A stretch of 21,745 nucleotides of DNA from Cyclostephanos tholiformis (taxonomy: Eukaryota; Bacillariophyta; Thalassiosirophyceae; Thalassiosirales; Thalassiosiraceae): NCBI GenBank assembly GCA_036939975.1, contig JALLPB010000155.1, forward strand, positions 1 through 21,745. Reading direction: 5' to 3'. The notes below the pieces were generated by a model, which made no database searches, was not told where the DNA came from, and was given only the letters and a program-made list of their open reading frames with translations. Positions 1-9,300 of the stretch are shown one piece after another. Position numbers and translations under genes: made by a program. Every line of letters begins with the position of its first letter. Within the stretch, counting starts at the first letter, position 1.

Positions 1-33
1 GGTTAAACTTAAGGCTAATTTGTGTCAAATTGA

Positions 34-55
34 CATAAAAATTTATGTTTTTATG
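34..55. repeat. Short A/T-rich inverted repeat
   Basis: Two perfect 8-base arms (CATAAAAA at 34-41 and TTTTTATG at 48-55) flank a 6-base loop. The same arm pair recurs at 5712-5736, beyond the transposon-derived region. A small 13-base palindrome (TGTCAAATTGACA) lies just upstream at 23-35. This could be a hairpin, a transcription end, or chance in A/T-rich DNA. Confidence 0.45.
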
Positions 56-189
56 GCTTTGTGTCGCGTTTTTTTAATTTTAGGAATGCTCCATTGTGTG
101 TACTTAAAAAATTGTGGAGACATAAAAAGAACGATGTTGATCAAAGAGATCATCATATTATCCCTCTCTTTCCTCTCTTACTTATATTA

Positions 190-1038
190 ATGATGAATAT
201 CAACAACTATAACGAAGATACCGAAAACCCTGCCGCGGTCGAAAGCGGAAGCCTCGAATTGGAGGGAGAAAGTTCGCTCTCCCCCTTTCTCCTTCATCGT
301 GACGGGTGGGAAATAGCAGGAGCCGACGAGGACGAGTCGGTACCCTTCACGCCCGAGACAATACTCGAGCGTAAGCCCCGATCCGACGGATCCATCGCCA
401 TCAAGGCGATCACCACGACGCCTCGACTGAACGGATATCGCGATGTTAAGGTGGAACACTTCGTCGTACCATCGTCGAATGCCGCGTCGGTCAGGTATTA
501 CACGCTCGCGGCTGAACCGACCTTTCCAATTCTCGATTATCTCACGCGGGTGGAATACCACGTTCTATCTCCCGGCTCGGAGCTGATGGATCCGCTACGA
601 CAATCGACTTCGCATCGCATCGTTGATATCGACGACGATGATGATATGTTCTCCACTGACTTTTCTCAATCATCTTCTGTCTGCGGCGCCGATGTCACGT
701 CCATTTTTAGGGGCCAAGTCAATTTCGAGGATGGCGCGTTCGCCAGCTCCTACTCTCGCAATAAAATACACAGCCGAAGACGTCGCATCATTGCAATAGT
801 GACAATGCTCATCTCCCTCGTTTTCATTATCGGCGTCGCTTGCACTGTGAGCTCCAGAAGTCACCGCAATGTAACATCATCTGAAGAACAGCATGAACCG
901 CCGGACGGGGATAATATATCAAACGTTACTTCATCGGATGCTTCGATGCCTGCGAACGTACCAAATGTGACTAAAAATCGAAATGACAACCCTACAAATC
1001 CGGGGGTGCATCCGTACGAGGTAGTCATGTTAAAATGA
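190..1038 (+). CDS. Hypothetical acidic single-pass membrane protein, 282 aa
   Basis: I do not recognise a family. The open frame extends upstream to 61, but only through a GTG; the first in-frame ATG pair is at 190 and 193, so I start there. Residues 1-194 are hydrophilic and acidic, with a run of five Asp. A basic RRRR cluster (about 196-199) comes directly before one hydrophobic helix (about 200-219). The remaining 63 residues carry four N-glycosylation sequons (NVT, NIS, NVT, NVT). By the positive-inside rule the long N-terminal part would be cytoplasmic and the short glycosylated tail luminal or extracellular; this topology is inferred. The protein ends at TGA 1036-1038, 101 bp from the stop of the convergent gene on the other strand. 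No intron is needed. Expression is not shown by sequence alone. Confidence 0.6.
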   Translation: MMNINNYNEDTENPAAVESGSLELEGESSLSPFLLHRDGWEIAGADEDESVPFTPETILERKPRSDGSIAIKAITTTPRLNGYRDVKVEHFVVPSSNAASVRYYTLAAEPTFPILDYLTRVEYHVLSPGSELMDPLRQSTSHRIVDIDDDDDMFSTDFSQSSSVCGADVTSIFRGQVNFEDGAFASSYSRNKIHSRRRRIIAIVTMLISLVFIIGVACTVSSRSHRNVTSSEEQHEPPDGDNISNVTSSDASMPANVPNVTKNRNDNPTNPGVHPYEVVMLK

Positions 1039-1139
1039 TCGTTTGTTAATATTGACGTATAAAAAGTAACAAAAGTGTGCATCATCTCTACCCAAACAAT
1101 GCTCAATGTAAAAACGATTAGTGCTTTCTGGTTTACGAG

Positions 1140-1904
1140 TTACTTGTCGCAATCGCAAAATATCCATGACGCAATCTTGGTAACCCAATCCGAACGAGAT
1201 TGCCGCTCTCCCAACGTCTGAAGTTGTTTCTTCAACATCGGGAGGTCGGAATAAAATCTGCTCTCCCAGTCGGATGGCATACATGTTCCGCCCCTTTTCC
1301 CGCGGTTTTGTCCGTTCGCGTGTTTGGCGGCACCATCACTTTTCTCAATGCCATCGTTATTACAAGACGACGGGACAACGATCCTATCCTCTCCTGAATT
1401 ATCCTCATTCGCAAGCGATCGTGCCCACGAGAGCAGGACTCTTAATTTTCGTTGCTGCAATGGACACAACGGTCTACCCATCGCAGCCTCGGTTCGTACC
1501 AAATCATCGAAGTCTTCATCCGTCATTAACGAGAAGTCTTCCAATCTCGTGGCATCGAACTTTCTCAGGGCATATTTAGACTGCTCCGTGATGCCAAATT
1601 CGTCGCATATGAGCTTGATGTCGCTGTGCAATCTCGGCGGCTCGATCGCATGCATTCGCTCCTGCATTCGCCCTTGCATTCGCCTCTCGACGCGTGAATT
1701 CGAGGGAGAATTCACGGGCGACCTCGTTTCCCTCTTCACGGACGGGTTGACGCGGGCTTTCTTCGCTAGCTGTGTGGGGAAGTTGTAAGGGGGGATGACA
1801 TTGTCGCCTTTGGAGTCAGAAATCGACGGATACGAATTCTTGCCAGCGAAAGTATCATTTCGTCTGGCGATGTTTTTGATTTTCGAGAGAAAAAGATTGG
1901 TCAT
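1140..1904 (-). CDS. Hypothetical basic protein with a SAM-like helical domain, 254 aa
   Basis: The frame opens with ATG at 1904-1902 and runs uninterrupted. The N-terminal third is basic and Ser/Pro-rich, and includes a small internal repeat RMQG-RMQE-RMHA at about residues 74-85. Residues about 95-165 form a compact helical segment with the spacing of a SAM-like fold: a helix beginning LKLICDEFG, then KYALRKFDA, LEDFSLMTDEDF and a long last helix QQRKLRVLLSWA. The C-terminal part is polar and ends in a Trp/Cys-containing segment. SAM-like domains usually mediate protein or RNA contacts; no catalytic role is suggested. The frames on the opposite strand at 1274-1788 are its shadows. The gene is convergent with the membrane-protein gene. 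The fold call is by eye, and the function is unknown. Confidence 0.6.
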   Translation of the reverse strand: MTNLFLSKIKNIARRNDTFAGKNSYPSISDSKGDNVIPPYNFPTQLAKKARVNPSVKRETRSPVNSPSNSRVERRMQGRMQERMHAIEPPRLHSDIKLICDEFGITEQSKYALRKFDATRLEDFSLMTDEDFDDLVRTEAAMGRPLCPLQQRKLRVLLSWARSLANEDNSGEDRIVVPSSCNNDGIEKSDGAAKHANGQNRGKRGGTCMPSDWESRFYSDLPMLKKQLQTLGERQSRSDWVTKIASWIFCDCDK

Positions 1905-2046
1905 ATGAAAACTCCGAGATACGACGTATATGGCAAACCTAATGAGAACCTCCAGCGAGGCCCGAGGCTATGGTGTGATATTCGACAAGGCTATTGTTGT
2001 TGATATGGAATGGTACCGGTCTGAAGTCGACCTAACCGAGGAGTTG

Positions 2047-2660
2047 TTATGGTGTGTAAGGTATGGTGTGGATGGCAAGTACCATAGGAAGAGGAGCGAG
2101 GAGGAAGAGGGTTGAATTGAGCCCCCCACGAAGACCCTTTTCCAAACATATGTAGGAATCAGTATTAAAGTTCACACACTCTTTTCGTTCGGCGAATGTA
2201 GTTTTCTTCGTTTTTCCCTCTCGGAGAACAAAAATCATGTCTCTGACTGGACCTTGACTCTTGCTCAACTCGACTGCACTACATTGCTTTGCTGGATGCC
2301 AGCCCACCCCTACTACTAAAAAGACTGTTTGCTTTGTCTCGTTCCTCTTGCCCTTTATTGTATATTCGCCAATCCGAAGTAGGTAGTAAAAGGCGATTAG
2401 GATAAGGTCACCGACTGCCCGTTCGAGGTCGGATGCGTTTCCATCTCGTCCCTTTTTCGCGAGGAGTTCGGGGACGTCTGCCTCAACTGGCAGCTGTCTT
2501 GTTGCTGGCGGATCCTCTTTACACCATCCGTCTAAAGTTTGGTCTAGTTGTGGTAGGAGTCTTTCACTGCCGGCGATTTTTGTTGGGTTGGTGCCACAGG
2601 CCAGCACGATCTCCTGTCCAACGGCCGTGATAGCGCCAACGACTGTTCCAGCAGCAACAC
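2047..2660 (-). pseudogene. Tyrosine recombinase-like segment of the retroelement, frameshifted
   Basis: The frame used here (0 mod 3) differs from the upstream RT-RNase H frame, so a frameshift lies at about 2630-2700. Recognisable parts are IVLACGTNPTK, then LDGW, LPVEADVP and the helix FYYLLRIGEYT, where the Arg would match the first catalytic Arg of tyrosine recombinases. The expected second half, with the His-x-x-Arg and the nucleophilic Tyr, is not recognisable before the stop near 2047. The element is therefore truncated or diverged beyond recognition there. The similarity is judged by eye and is weaker than that of the RT part. Confidence 0.55.
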
Positions 2661-4545
2661 GCTTTCCGCTGCCATAGTATCCTTGTCAGACTCTGGCGGC
2701 AAATCCTGTGAGGATGCACACTTTTGTTGTGTACTCTGCCCCCTGTAAGTAAAGGTCCAGTCCCAGAGGTCGGACATATTTTGCCCAATTTGCCCAGTGT
2801 GTCTTCTGATTGTTGGTAGTCGCTGCCACTCAGCCAGCATAGTACCCTTCATCTGCAGTATGGAAATCATGCATGTAGCCACTCTTGTGTCAAAGTGGAA
2901 GATTGTCCACGAGGCCTGGTTTGAGAGGGGGAATTTAGAGTTGAAAAGGGTTAGTAAGGCGTCATCTGAGGTGCAGTGCTACTCTGGGACGCTTCCGAAC
3001 GACCGTGATGGGATATCTGTGAGCATGTTTTCAACTCCCGGGATATGTATTGGGGTAATGGGGCATGAGTGTTTAACATTCAGTTGCAGTGCAAGCGCCC
3101 GTACAAGTTGGGCTGCTATCCGCGACTTTTTGGACGCCATTTTGGTTATCCAGCTGACCGATGGGGAGTTGTCGCTGAAAAGGGCCATGTGTTTGTGGGC
3201 CAAGTCTGGTGCGACTCCCTCCAAGCATAGCCACAAGAGTAGCAGACCGGCCATTTCCAAGTCGGAATTTGTGATGGATCCCGTGGTGTTGTTGAATGAG
3301 ACTAGCTTGTTGGAGATGTTTTGTGGCCATTTCAGGCGGAAGACAGTGGGTGGCAAGCCCGAGAGTTCTCCGAGGACTACTCCTCCGATGCCATGGCTGG
3401 ACGCATCAACGATTCCGATGTAGTCCGGCCACGCGGCTACTAGGTCCTTGCATTGTGTTGGTTGTGTCATTGATGCCTGTAGGATTGTCCGGATGTCTTG
3501 CATTGCCTCCGTTAGGATTCCATCCCGGTGGAGGTAGACCACCTTTGGTCACCATTGTATTATCCAGTTGCACGGGCTGAGAAGTCCGTGCCCCTCTCTG
3601 AGTGCCATGAAAGCGTGTCACAATTTTTCCATCACCGATTCGAACTCTGAGAGCGGTATGCCTCATCTGACTCTTTTTGCGCCTCTGATCCATTGGTGTA
3701 GGATAGTCAGTAGTGATGCACGTTTTGCCTCTTCCAGCCATATGGTTTTGTTTACGCCATCAAAGACAAAACCTAGGAGGCATTTTGTTGAGTCCAAAGT
3801 GCTGTCCCCTTTTCATAACTTTTTGGCCAATATTGGGTCTTTGGTGTTGTCCTTGCTTGGGGGAAAGATGTCGTGGATTCCGTGCAATATGCCCCTTGCT
3901 ACATGCTCAACTTGTTGTCGTGTTCTTGGGATGATGCATGAAATGAAATCGTCAACATAGACCTCAAGGACGTACCTGAGGGTGCTGGTTTTTAGTTTGG
4001 TATTTACCCTGGTTGTGGTCGCCCCCACTCAGAGTTCGAACTTGTGCTGGGGTAACGACACGATGCCTGTTTTGATGTATTCGACTGCAATGTCACTCAC
4101 CATTTCTGATGCGGCGCAGAAATAAGGTGCGGATTCGACCCATCCCATTTGTATCGAACTTGGTACCACAAGCCGGCATGGTTCACCAAGAGCCTGTGGC
4201 CACACGTACCAAAAGTTCCACTCTTCGCCTTCGCGGCAGTTGAGCCGCCAGAAGCCATCTTGAATGTCCCATTTTGCCATTAGGATGAATGCATTGTCTT
4301 TGGCCTCTGCAAATGTGTGGATTATGCACTTTAAAGAGTGTCCAAGTTGGTCTATTCCTCCTTTGGGTGCTAGCTTCTCTGTTGTGTCATTGACAGATTG
4401 GACAATACCACCCTCTTTGAGCTGCAGCACAAACGATAAGTCCAGGATTGACCTGTAAGCTCTCGATTTGTGTGGAATTGCTGCCACCGGGCTTAGTTGC
4501 GCATGTCGGATGTCGCCGTTGCCAATTTCAGGGCCTATATGTTGC
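2650..4545 (-). pseudogene. Reverse transcriptase-RNase H pseudogene of the YR retroelement
   Basis: One reading frame (codon starts equal to 2 mod 3, read leftwards) stays coding-like for about 1.9 kb. RT landmarks are PVAAIPHKSRAYR with LDLSF, then KWDIQDGFW, and the catalytic YVDD encoded at 3959-3948. RNase H landmarks follow: an Asp in VDASSHG, a Glu in DLEMAG, an Asp in FSDNSPS, then HIPGVEN. Six in-frame stops interrupt it: TGA at 4029-4031, 3813-3815, 3663-3665, 3618-3620 and 3549-3551, and TAG at 2979-2981. Coding character continues across every stop, so these are point mutations in a once-continuous frame, with no frameshift until about 2650. The element would not make a functional polyprotein under the standard code. 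Confidence 0.75.
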
Positions 4546-5630
4546 GTCGGGCGGAGAAGGTAGCGGCAGCTGTCGCTAGTACAAGAGCAGGAAAGCAACA
4601 TGGTGAGAGTGTTTATTGTTTTGTTGTTGACTATGGTCAAAACATGGAGCTACCGATTTACAATTCGGAGCAGCCAGGAGTAACCTACTACTTCAGTCCG
4701 CTGAGTGTATACAACATGGGAATGGTCAATCATGGCCATGACTATGGTGATGACAGAGGTGTAGCCGAACACATGCATTGCCATGTGTACCACGAGGGTG
4801 TCGGAAAGAAGGGAGCTAACAACGTTTCATCGCTTATTGTGAAAACTTTGCGCGTACTCAATCTTCTCCGTGAGGATTCAGTTGGAGGCGAGCTTAATAT
4901 TGTGTTCGATAATTGCTCGGGGCAAAATAAAAACAATACAGTCCTGAAACTGGCAGCATGGATCATGACGATGGGGTACTTCAAAGTTGTCAACTTTATT
5001 TTTCTTGTTGTGGGCCATACCAAAACTCCGCAGACTGGCTTTTTAACTCTCTCAAAGGTGAGTATTGGAAACAGAACATCTTCACAATAGAAGGATTAAT
5101 CATATTGTTGAATCATTGGAGTCAGTGACAGTCCATCCAACAGTCTCCGAGGACTTCTACGATTATGACAAGCTACTGAATGCCATATTTTGGGACTTAG
5201 CGGGAAAGGTAAATAAGAATCACATTTTTTCATGCAATGACAATGGTTCTACCATGATTCTCTGGCAGAGCAATCTTGCCAAGCATGCAGAAACTGTCCA
5301 CAAACTTCGGAATTCGGAACACAAAGACATGGAAATTCCAAAACTTTTTGGAGTTTTTCGAGTATTCAGGAAATATGTTGATGCCAGTTTGATGCTTGAT
5401 TGAATCCATGTAAGGCTGTTGAAATTTGGAAGAACTACTGGCCAAACGTTCCTGATGAGTACCATTCAAATTGGTTGTATTCTGAACCAAGTGCGGAAGT
5501 GAAGGGAAAGGTGAAGGACGAAAAGGGCGACAGATCGGAATTTAGGGCGGCACTAAAAGCTAAGAAGTACGCAGATAAGGAGAGAGTGGAATACGAGGCA
5601 TTTGGTGATGGCAAAGAGGCACGGCTGTAG
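4530..5630 (+). pseudogene. DDE/DDD transposase-like pseudogene (DUF7869-type), frameshifted
   Basis: Three successive frames carry one protein. It begins near VAAAVASTRAG and shows an acidic core: Asp in VVDYGQNM (Asp codon 4629-4631), Asp in FDNCSGQNKN (4908-4910), then GHTKT and, one frame away, an Asp followed by WLFNSLK. This D/D/D spacing with DNCxGQNKN and GHTK resembles a eukaryotic transposase-like family I know as DUF7869; the name is from memory. Frameshifts lie at about 5023-5032, 5085-5115 and 5395-5403. Later parts DFYDYDKLL and PCKAVEIWKNYWP continue the family-like C-terminal region to a TAG at 5628-5630. The 5' part is lost at the junction with the retroelement. It is not expected to encode an active enzyme. 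Confidence 0.65.
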
Positions 5631-5711
5631 GCATGTGGGTTTTTTAGCAGACGAGGCTTTTCCCACAGTGATAATTATTAATTATAGCATGTTCGGACGC
5701 TTATGACACAT

Positions 5712-5736
5712 CATAAAAAATGTAGTAATTTTTATG
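5712..5736. repeat. Inverted repeat, same arms as at 34-55
   Basis: Arms CATAAAAA (5712-5719) and TTTTTATG (5729-5736) enclose a 9-base loop. These are the same 8-base arms as at 34-55, with a different loop. The copies lie on either side of the transposon-rich region, but the intervals to the elements are not symmetrical. Confidence 0.45.
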
Positions 5737-5754
5737 CCTACCAAACTACTCTGG

Positions 5755-5894
5755 GTGCGATTTCTGGTTACCATCGTAATAGGCGCATTTTACGCTTACC
5801 AGCAAAAAGAGGTGCATTTGATGTTTACCAGTTAATAGAGGCGCATTTGATGCTTACCAACATGGAGAGGTGCATTTGATGCTTACCAGTGGTG
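5755..5894 (+). repeat. 29-bp tandem repeat (minisatellite), about five units
   Basis: The core GCATTTGATGCTTACCA recurs with exact 29-base spacing: the GCATTT block begins at 5785, 5814, 5843 and 5872. A weaker fifth unit (GCGATTT with GGTTACCA) begins near 5755, offset by 28. A still weaker TGCCTACCA lies at 5735-5743. There are no unique spacers, so this is a head-to-tail minisatellite. It lies about 125 bp beyond the stop of the transposase-like pseudogene and may be subterminal repeat DNA of that element. Confidence 0.8.
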
Positions 5895-6276
5895 ACAAAA
5901 TCTTCAAATCGAGTTTGCGCAAAATGAGCCTTTTTTCGACACGGTCTGTCCGGATTGAAATTTCACTCCCGCCTTAAAAAGTCGCGTTTTAGATTTGCCA
6001 GTCATATCTGATTGACCCGCGGCGGCCCCAAAGGAGGACAGACCAATATACTCGAATAGGCCCTATGCCCTCTACATAATATCTAGAGTGCGTGGACCAT
6101 ACGAAAAATCGATGCCTGAGGACGGGCCCTTAAGCCCCTGTATGGATGTCAATCGTTATTTTCTCATTACCTACTTAAGCCCAGTGTTTCCTCGTAGGAC
6201 AGATTGTTTTGTGTCGTCGGCCTATCCATTTAGAGTTATCCATCTCACAATAGAGATGGCTCGGCGTGTGTAATAA

Positions 6277-6282
6277 TATAAG
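6277..6282 (+). promoter_or_regulatory. Possible TATA-like element of the chitinase gene
   Basis: TATAAG sits in an A/T-rich patch 54 bases upstream of the ATG at 6336 and about 320 bases upstream of the alternative ATG at 6596. Spacing suits a TATA box for the first start. This rests only on sequence resemblance. Confidence 0.2.
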
Positions 6283-6335
6283 AGAGTATTTATTGCACAA
6301 TACCATTGACGGATGATGACTCTCCACAATCAGAC

Positions 6336-9300
6336 ATGAAGGGCTACACAACCACGAGGGCGTCGTCTCCTGCCGCCGATTCGCAGACGGAAACCATCGC
6401 ACCCCTCCTACCACGGACCATACCTTCACCACAATATGACGCAATCCCCCAACGGACGAGACGGCGGCGTCGGACACCATCGCCGGCGCACGATGCACGC
6501 ACGAGCGGTTTTAACTGCCGTGCATCGTCCGTCATCACGGGCGCCGCCGTCGCGATATCATCAGTGCCTTGGTCGTCCTCGCCGCCCTTCGCGGCATGGA
6601 CGGGCCGTGGCGGCGTTTACTACCGCTCGCCGCTGTTCGTCTCGGCCCACGGGTATCTCAAATCTCCTCGCTCGCGTAATTTAGTCGCATGTGAGTCCAC
6701 AGGATATTGCTTTCGGGCGCGCGATATTCCAAAGAGGGGGGTTGCGCGATCATTATGCCAAAAAAGGAGCCGACACATATTCTTTATTTTATATCGCCTT
6801 TCCACTTCTCCGTTCATGTATCTCTTTTTGGTACGTAACCATATCGTCCGTTTGATTGTGTCATCTCGATTCAACCGTTATGTAAAGTCGAGGATAAGAA
6901 TTGGGAAACGTTCCTCGGGGGGTCCGGCGGCAGTAACGATCCGCTGCCTGAGGATTGTAAGTGTTTACATGAATGTCGGTGCATCTCATGTTATTATCAT
7001 ACAACTTTGTTGTGTCATCATGTTGTGTGCAACTACTCTTTCGTACTCGATCTCACCTGTACAAACGCGCTAACTCTTGTATATAATAAACCTCATCTGA
7101 AAATAAGGCCCGCACTGCTTGAATAAAGGAGGCAGCCTAGCGCAATGCGGCATCCTCTACGGCAACCACGATGAGAATGGCAAGTTGGTGCCATGGGAAC
7201 GCAACTACGACAAGCCGCTCAATGTACGCAAACTACCAATGTCTCCAAACGTTCAGGGAGAATATATGGAGGGAGACGTGATCGAGGTCGAGGCTATGGT
7301 AACGACTCATCACAAGGGACATTTTGAGTTTAGCGTCTGCCCGATCAAGAACTCCGTCCCCATGGAGGTACCGACCGAGAAGTGCTTCGTGAAGAATAAG
7401 TTGGAATTCGTCTCGGACGAATTGTACGGTGCGCCATTCGATCCGAATTATCCCGAACGTGCGTACATAGCACCCGCGAGCAAGGCAAATTGGGGACAAG
7501 GTTCGAATTTGTACGCCGCGAATTACAAGTTCAAAGTCAGATTGCCCATGGGCGTCTATGGCGACCTCGTGCTTTTGCAATGGTACTACCTGACGGCGAA
7601 TAGCTGCAAGCACGAGGGGTATGCGGATTATCCATTCCCGGAGGCGTGGGGTTCCGATACCAAGTTGTGAGTTTTTCTCTACCATGATGTTACAATTCAA
7701 CAATCGCATGTTATTTTTCCATATTATGGATATTATGTCATCTCATATGCAACCGCTCCGCAATTTTCCTTAGATATCCAGGGCTGCCTGATTGTGGAGA
7801 ACTTCCCAAGGATGGAAATGGCGTCCCAGAGCAGGTGAGACGATTTCGCGTGCTGTGTGGTTAGTTGTTTCATGTCTTGCATTAACACTTTTGCTTGTTT
7901 GATCCCGAAAGTTCTGGAACTGTGCCGAAGTCAAAATTAGGAGATCGGACGATAAGGTGCCTGCTACCTCGAATAGCCACCTAGATGCTTTGCATGGTTC
8001 GACGGGCAACGGTGGGAGTCCAAGCCAAGATGGTAATACATCAGACAGTTCAGAGTCAACCGGTTCAGATCAATCTATCGGAACTAGTTCCCCGCCCAAG
8101 GAGGACCAATCATCAACGAGCGACATGGTTCAGACTACTTCAGAAATCCAAGGCGGGTTTTCACCTGACGTCTTTACTGACTTGAGTAATGCACTCGAAA
8201 AGGTCAAAGAGGAAATCGACAGCAAGCTCTTTCTGTACCAAACACCCGATCTTAAGTGGGAACCATCCTCTGTTTACCGCTATAAAGATTTCAGCGAGAG
8301 TCTTAACGTAATGGCAACTGAAGGCGTTGCGGGGAAAACGTTCTACATCGGTGAGAGTGCCGCAGTGAACGGTTACGTTTATGGGCTTGTGAATATTGCT
8401 GCATTCCTGGCCCAGTCTATGAAAGAAACGTGAGTAATGACTACGGATGAACCGCGGATAATGCACCTCTACAATGATAACCAACTCTTCTTTTGTAATA
8501 TCCGCCACGCCAGAATTCAATACGATGCGTGTGATGAGAATAGTTGGGAGATGGTTGGTGGCATATACCCCCTCTCCAATGCATGCGGACAGCTGGGACA
8601 GGTGAATTCACCACTATGGCCACTCTTCTGCTTAATTATGCTGACTCGAATGCTAACGCTCCCGCTCTATTTTACTATCCTACTTCAATTGGACAACAGA
8701 GCTATCAGGATTATCATTGTTCTCCCGAGGAAGCCCATATGGAATGCAAAGTTGACCCGAACATGTCCCTAGTAGGAGTTACACACGCGAAGGTAATCAA
8801 CTAAGACTTGACTTGTCATGCAAATAACGATGCACTGAACCCTCTATCTTTTTGCTTCCTTTTCTCCCCTCCTCTTTTAGTGGTACGGGGCACCCGGCCC
8901 GCTAAAGTGCGGCCCGAAAACCGCGGAGCAGCCTTTTAGTGGTATTTGGGACCACACTTACGAGTGTGAGTGTCGCCTTCATTTCAATTACTTCATACAC
9001 TGAAAATATTCGTTTTTTTTTCATCAACCTGTCTCTCTCAATAACCTTAAAGGCAACAATCAGTGGGCTGACCCGCCAATAACATGCGACGATTACGAAG
9101 GCCAGAAAGCAGGTCGATACGATCAATCGGCGCCGTTTGCTAACACTGCGGGTCGAACCGACGTCGAAGGATGTTGCTGGTGGGGACGGGGGGTTATCCA
9201 AACAAGTGGTATCTGCAACTTTGGCAAGCTGAATTACTTCCTTGGGGCTGGAGCAAAGAATGATGGTCGCTCTTCAAAATACCCTCAGGTCGACTTCTGC

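Larger units (their letters stand above)
2047..4545 (-). mobile_element. Decayed DIRS-like (tyrosine recombinase) retroelement, partial
   Basis: On the minus strand three remnants follow in order: reverse transcriptase, RNase H and a tyrosine-recombinase-like segment. That order, with a recombinase in place of a DDE integrase, is typical of DIRS-like or related YR retroelements. Recognisable homology starts near 4540, inside the RT fingers region. The left end near 2047 lies inside the recombinase, so both ends look truncated and no terminal repeats are visible. The long plus-strand frame 2797-3423 is an antisense shadow. The element lies directly against a second broken transposon gene at about 4535-4545. 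The YR class is inferred mainly from the one recombinase segment; RT and RNase H are clearer. Confidence 0.7.
5631..6335. other. Gene-free stretch with short repeats
   Basis: I see no supported coding region here. The left part holds an inverted repeat (5712-5736) and a 29-bp tandem repeat (5755-5894), possibly remains of a transposon end. The right part (6000-6335) is unremarkable until an A/T-rich TATA-like site at 6277 before the chitinase gene. A 61-codon frame at 6088-6273 has no features and is not called. Confidence 0.6.

Noticed and set aside
1274..1788. Plus-strand frames of 101 and 154 codons
   Set aside because: They are antisense to the SAM-like gene and carry no recognisable features.
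1930..2115. 61-codon plus-strand frame between the SAM-like gene and the retroelement
   Set aside because: Short, without a domain, and overlapping the decayed recombinase end; no support as a gene.
2797..3423. 208-codon plus-strand frame
   Set aside because: It is antisense to the RT-RNase H remnant, whose frame shows family motifs; this frame shows none.
2979..4031. UGA reassigned as a sense codon genome-wide
   Set aside because: Neighbouring genes end in TGA (1036-1038 and 10700-10702) and one stop in the element is TAG, so decay is the simpler reading.
5058..5090. A 33-nt intron (AAG|GTGAGT ... ATAG) in the transposase-like gene
   Set aside because: Too short, and it would remove WKQNIFT-like coding sequence that is visible in another frame; a frameshift explains the break better.
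5755..5894. CRISPR-like array
   Set aside because: Units are contiguous without unique spacers and the DNA is eukaryotic; it is a minisatellite.
6088..6273. 61-codon plus-strand frame upstream of the chitinase gene
   Set aside because: No domain, signal or context to support it.
6436..6684. 82-codon plus-strand frame overlapping chitinase exon 1
   Set aside because: It does not contain the [14 protein letters not shown] segment that joins to the later exons; it has no features of its own.
8544..8804. A continuous 86-codon frame as an independent gene
   Set aside because: Its second half is chitinase exon 7 and its first half is mostly intron 6 (8602-8699, with a TGCTAAC branch-like site) plus out-of-frame exon 6.
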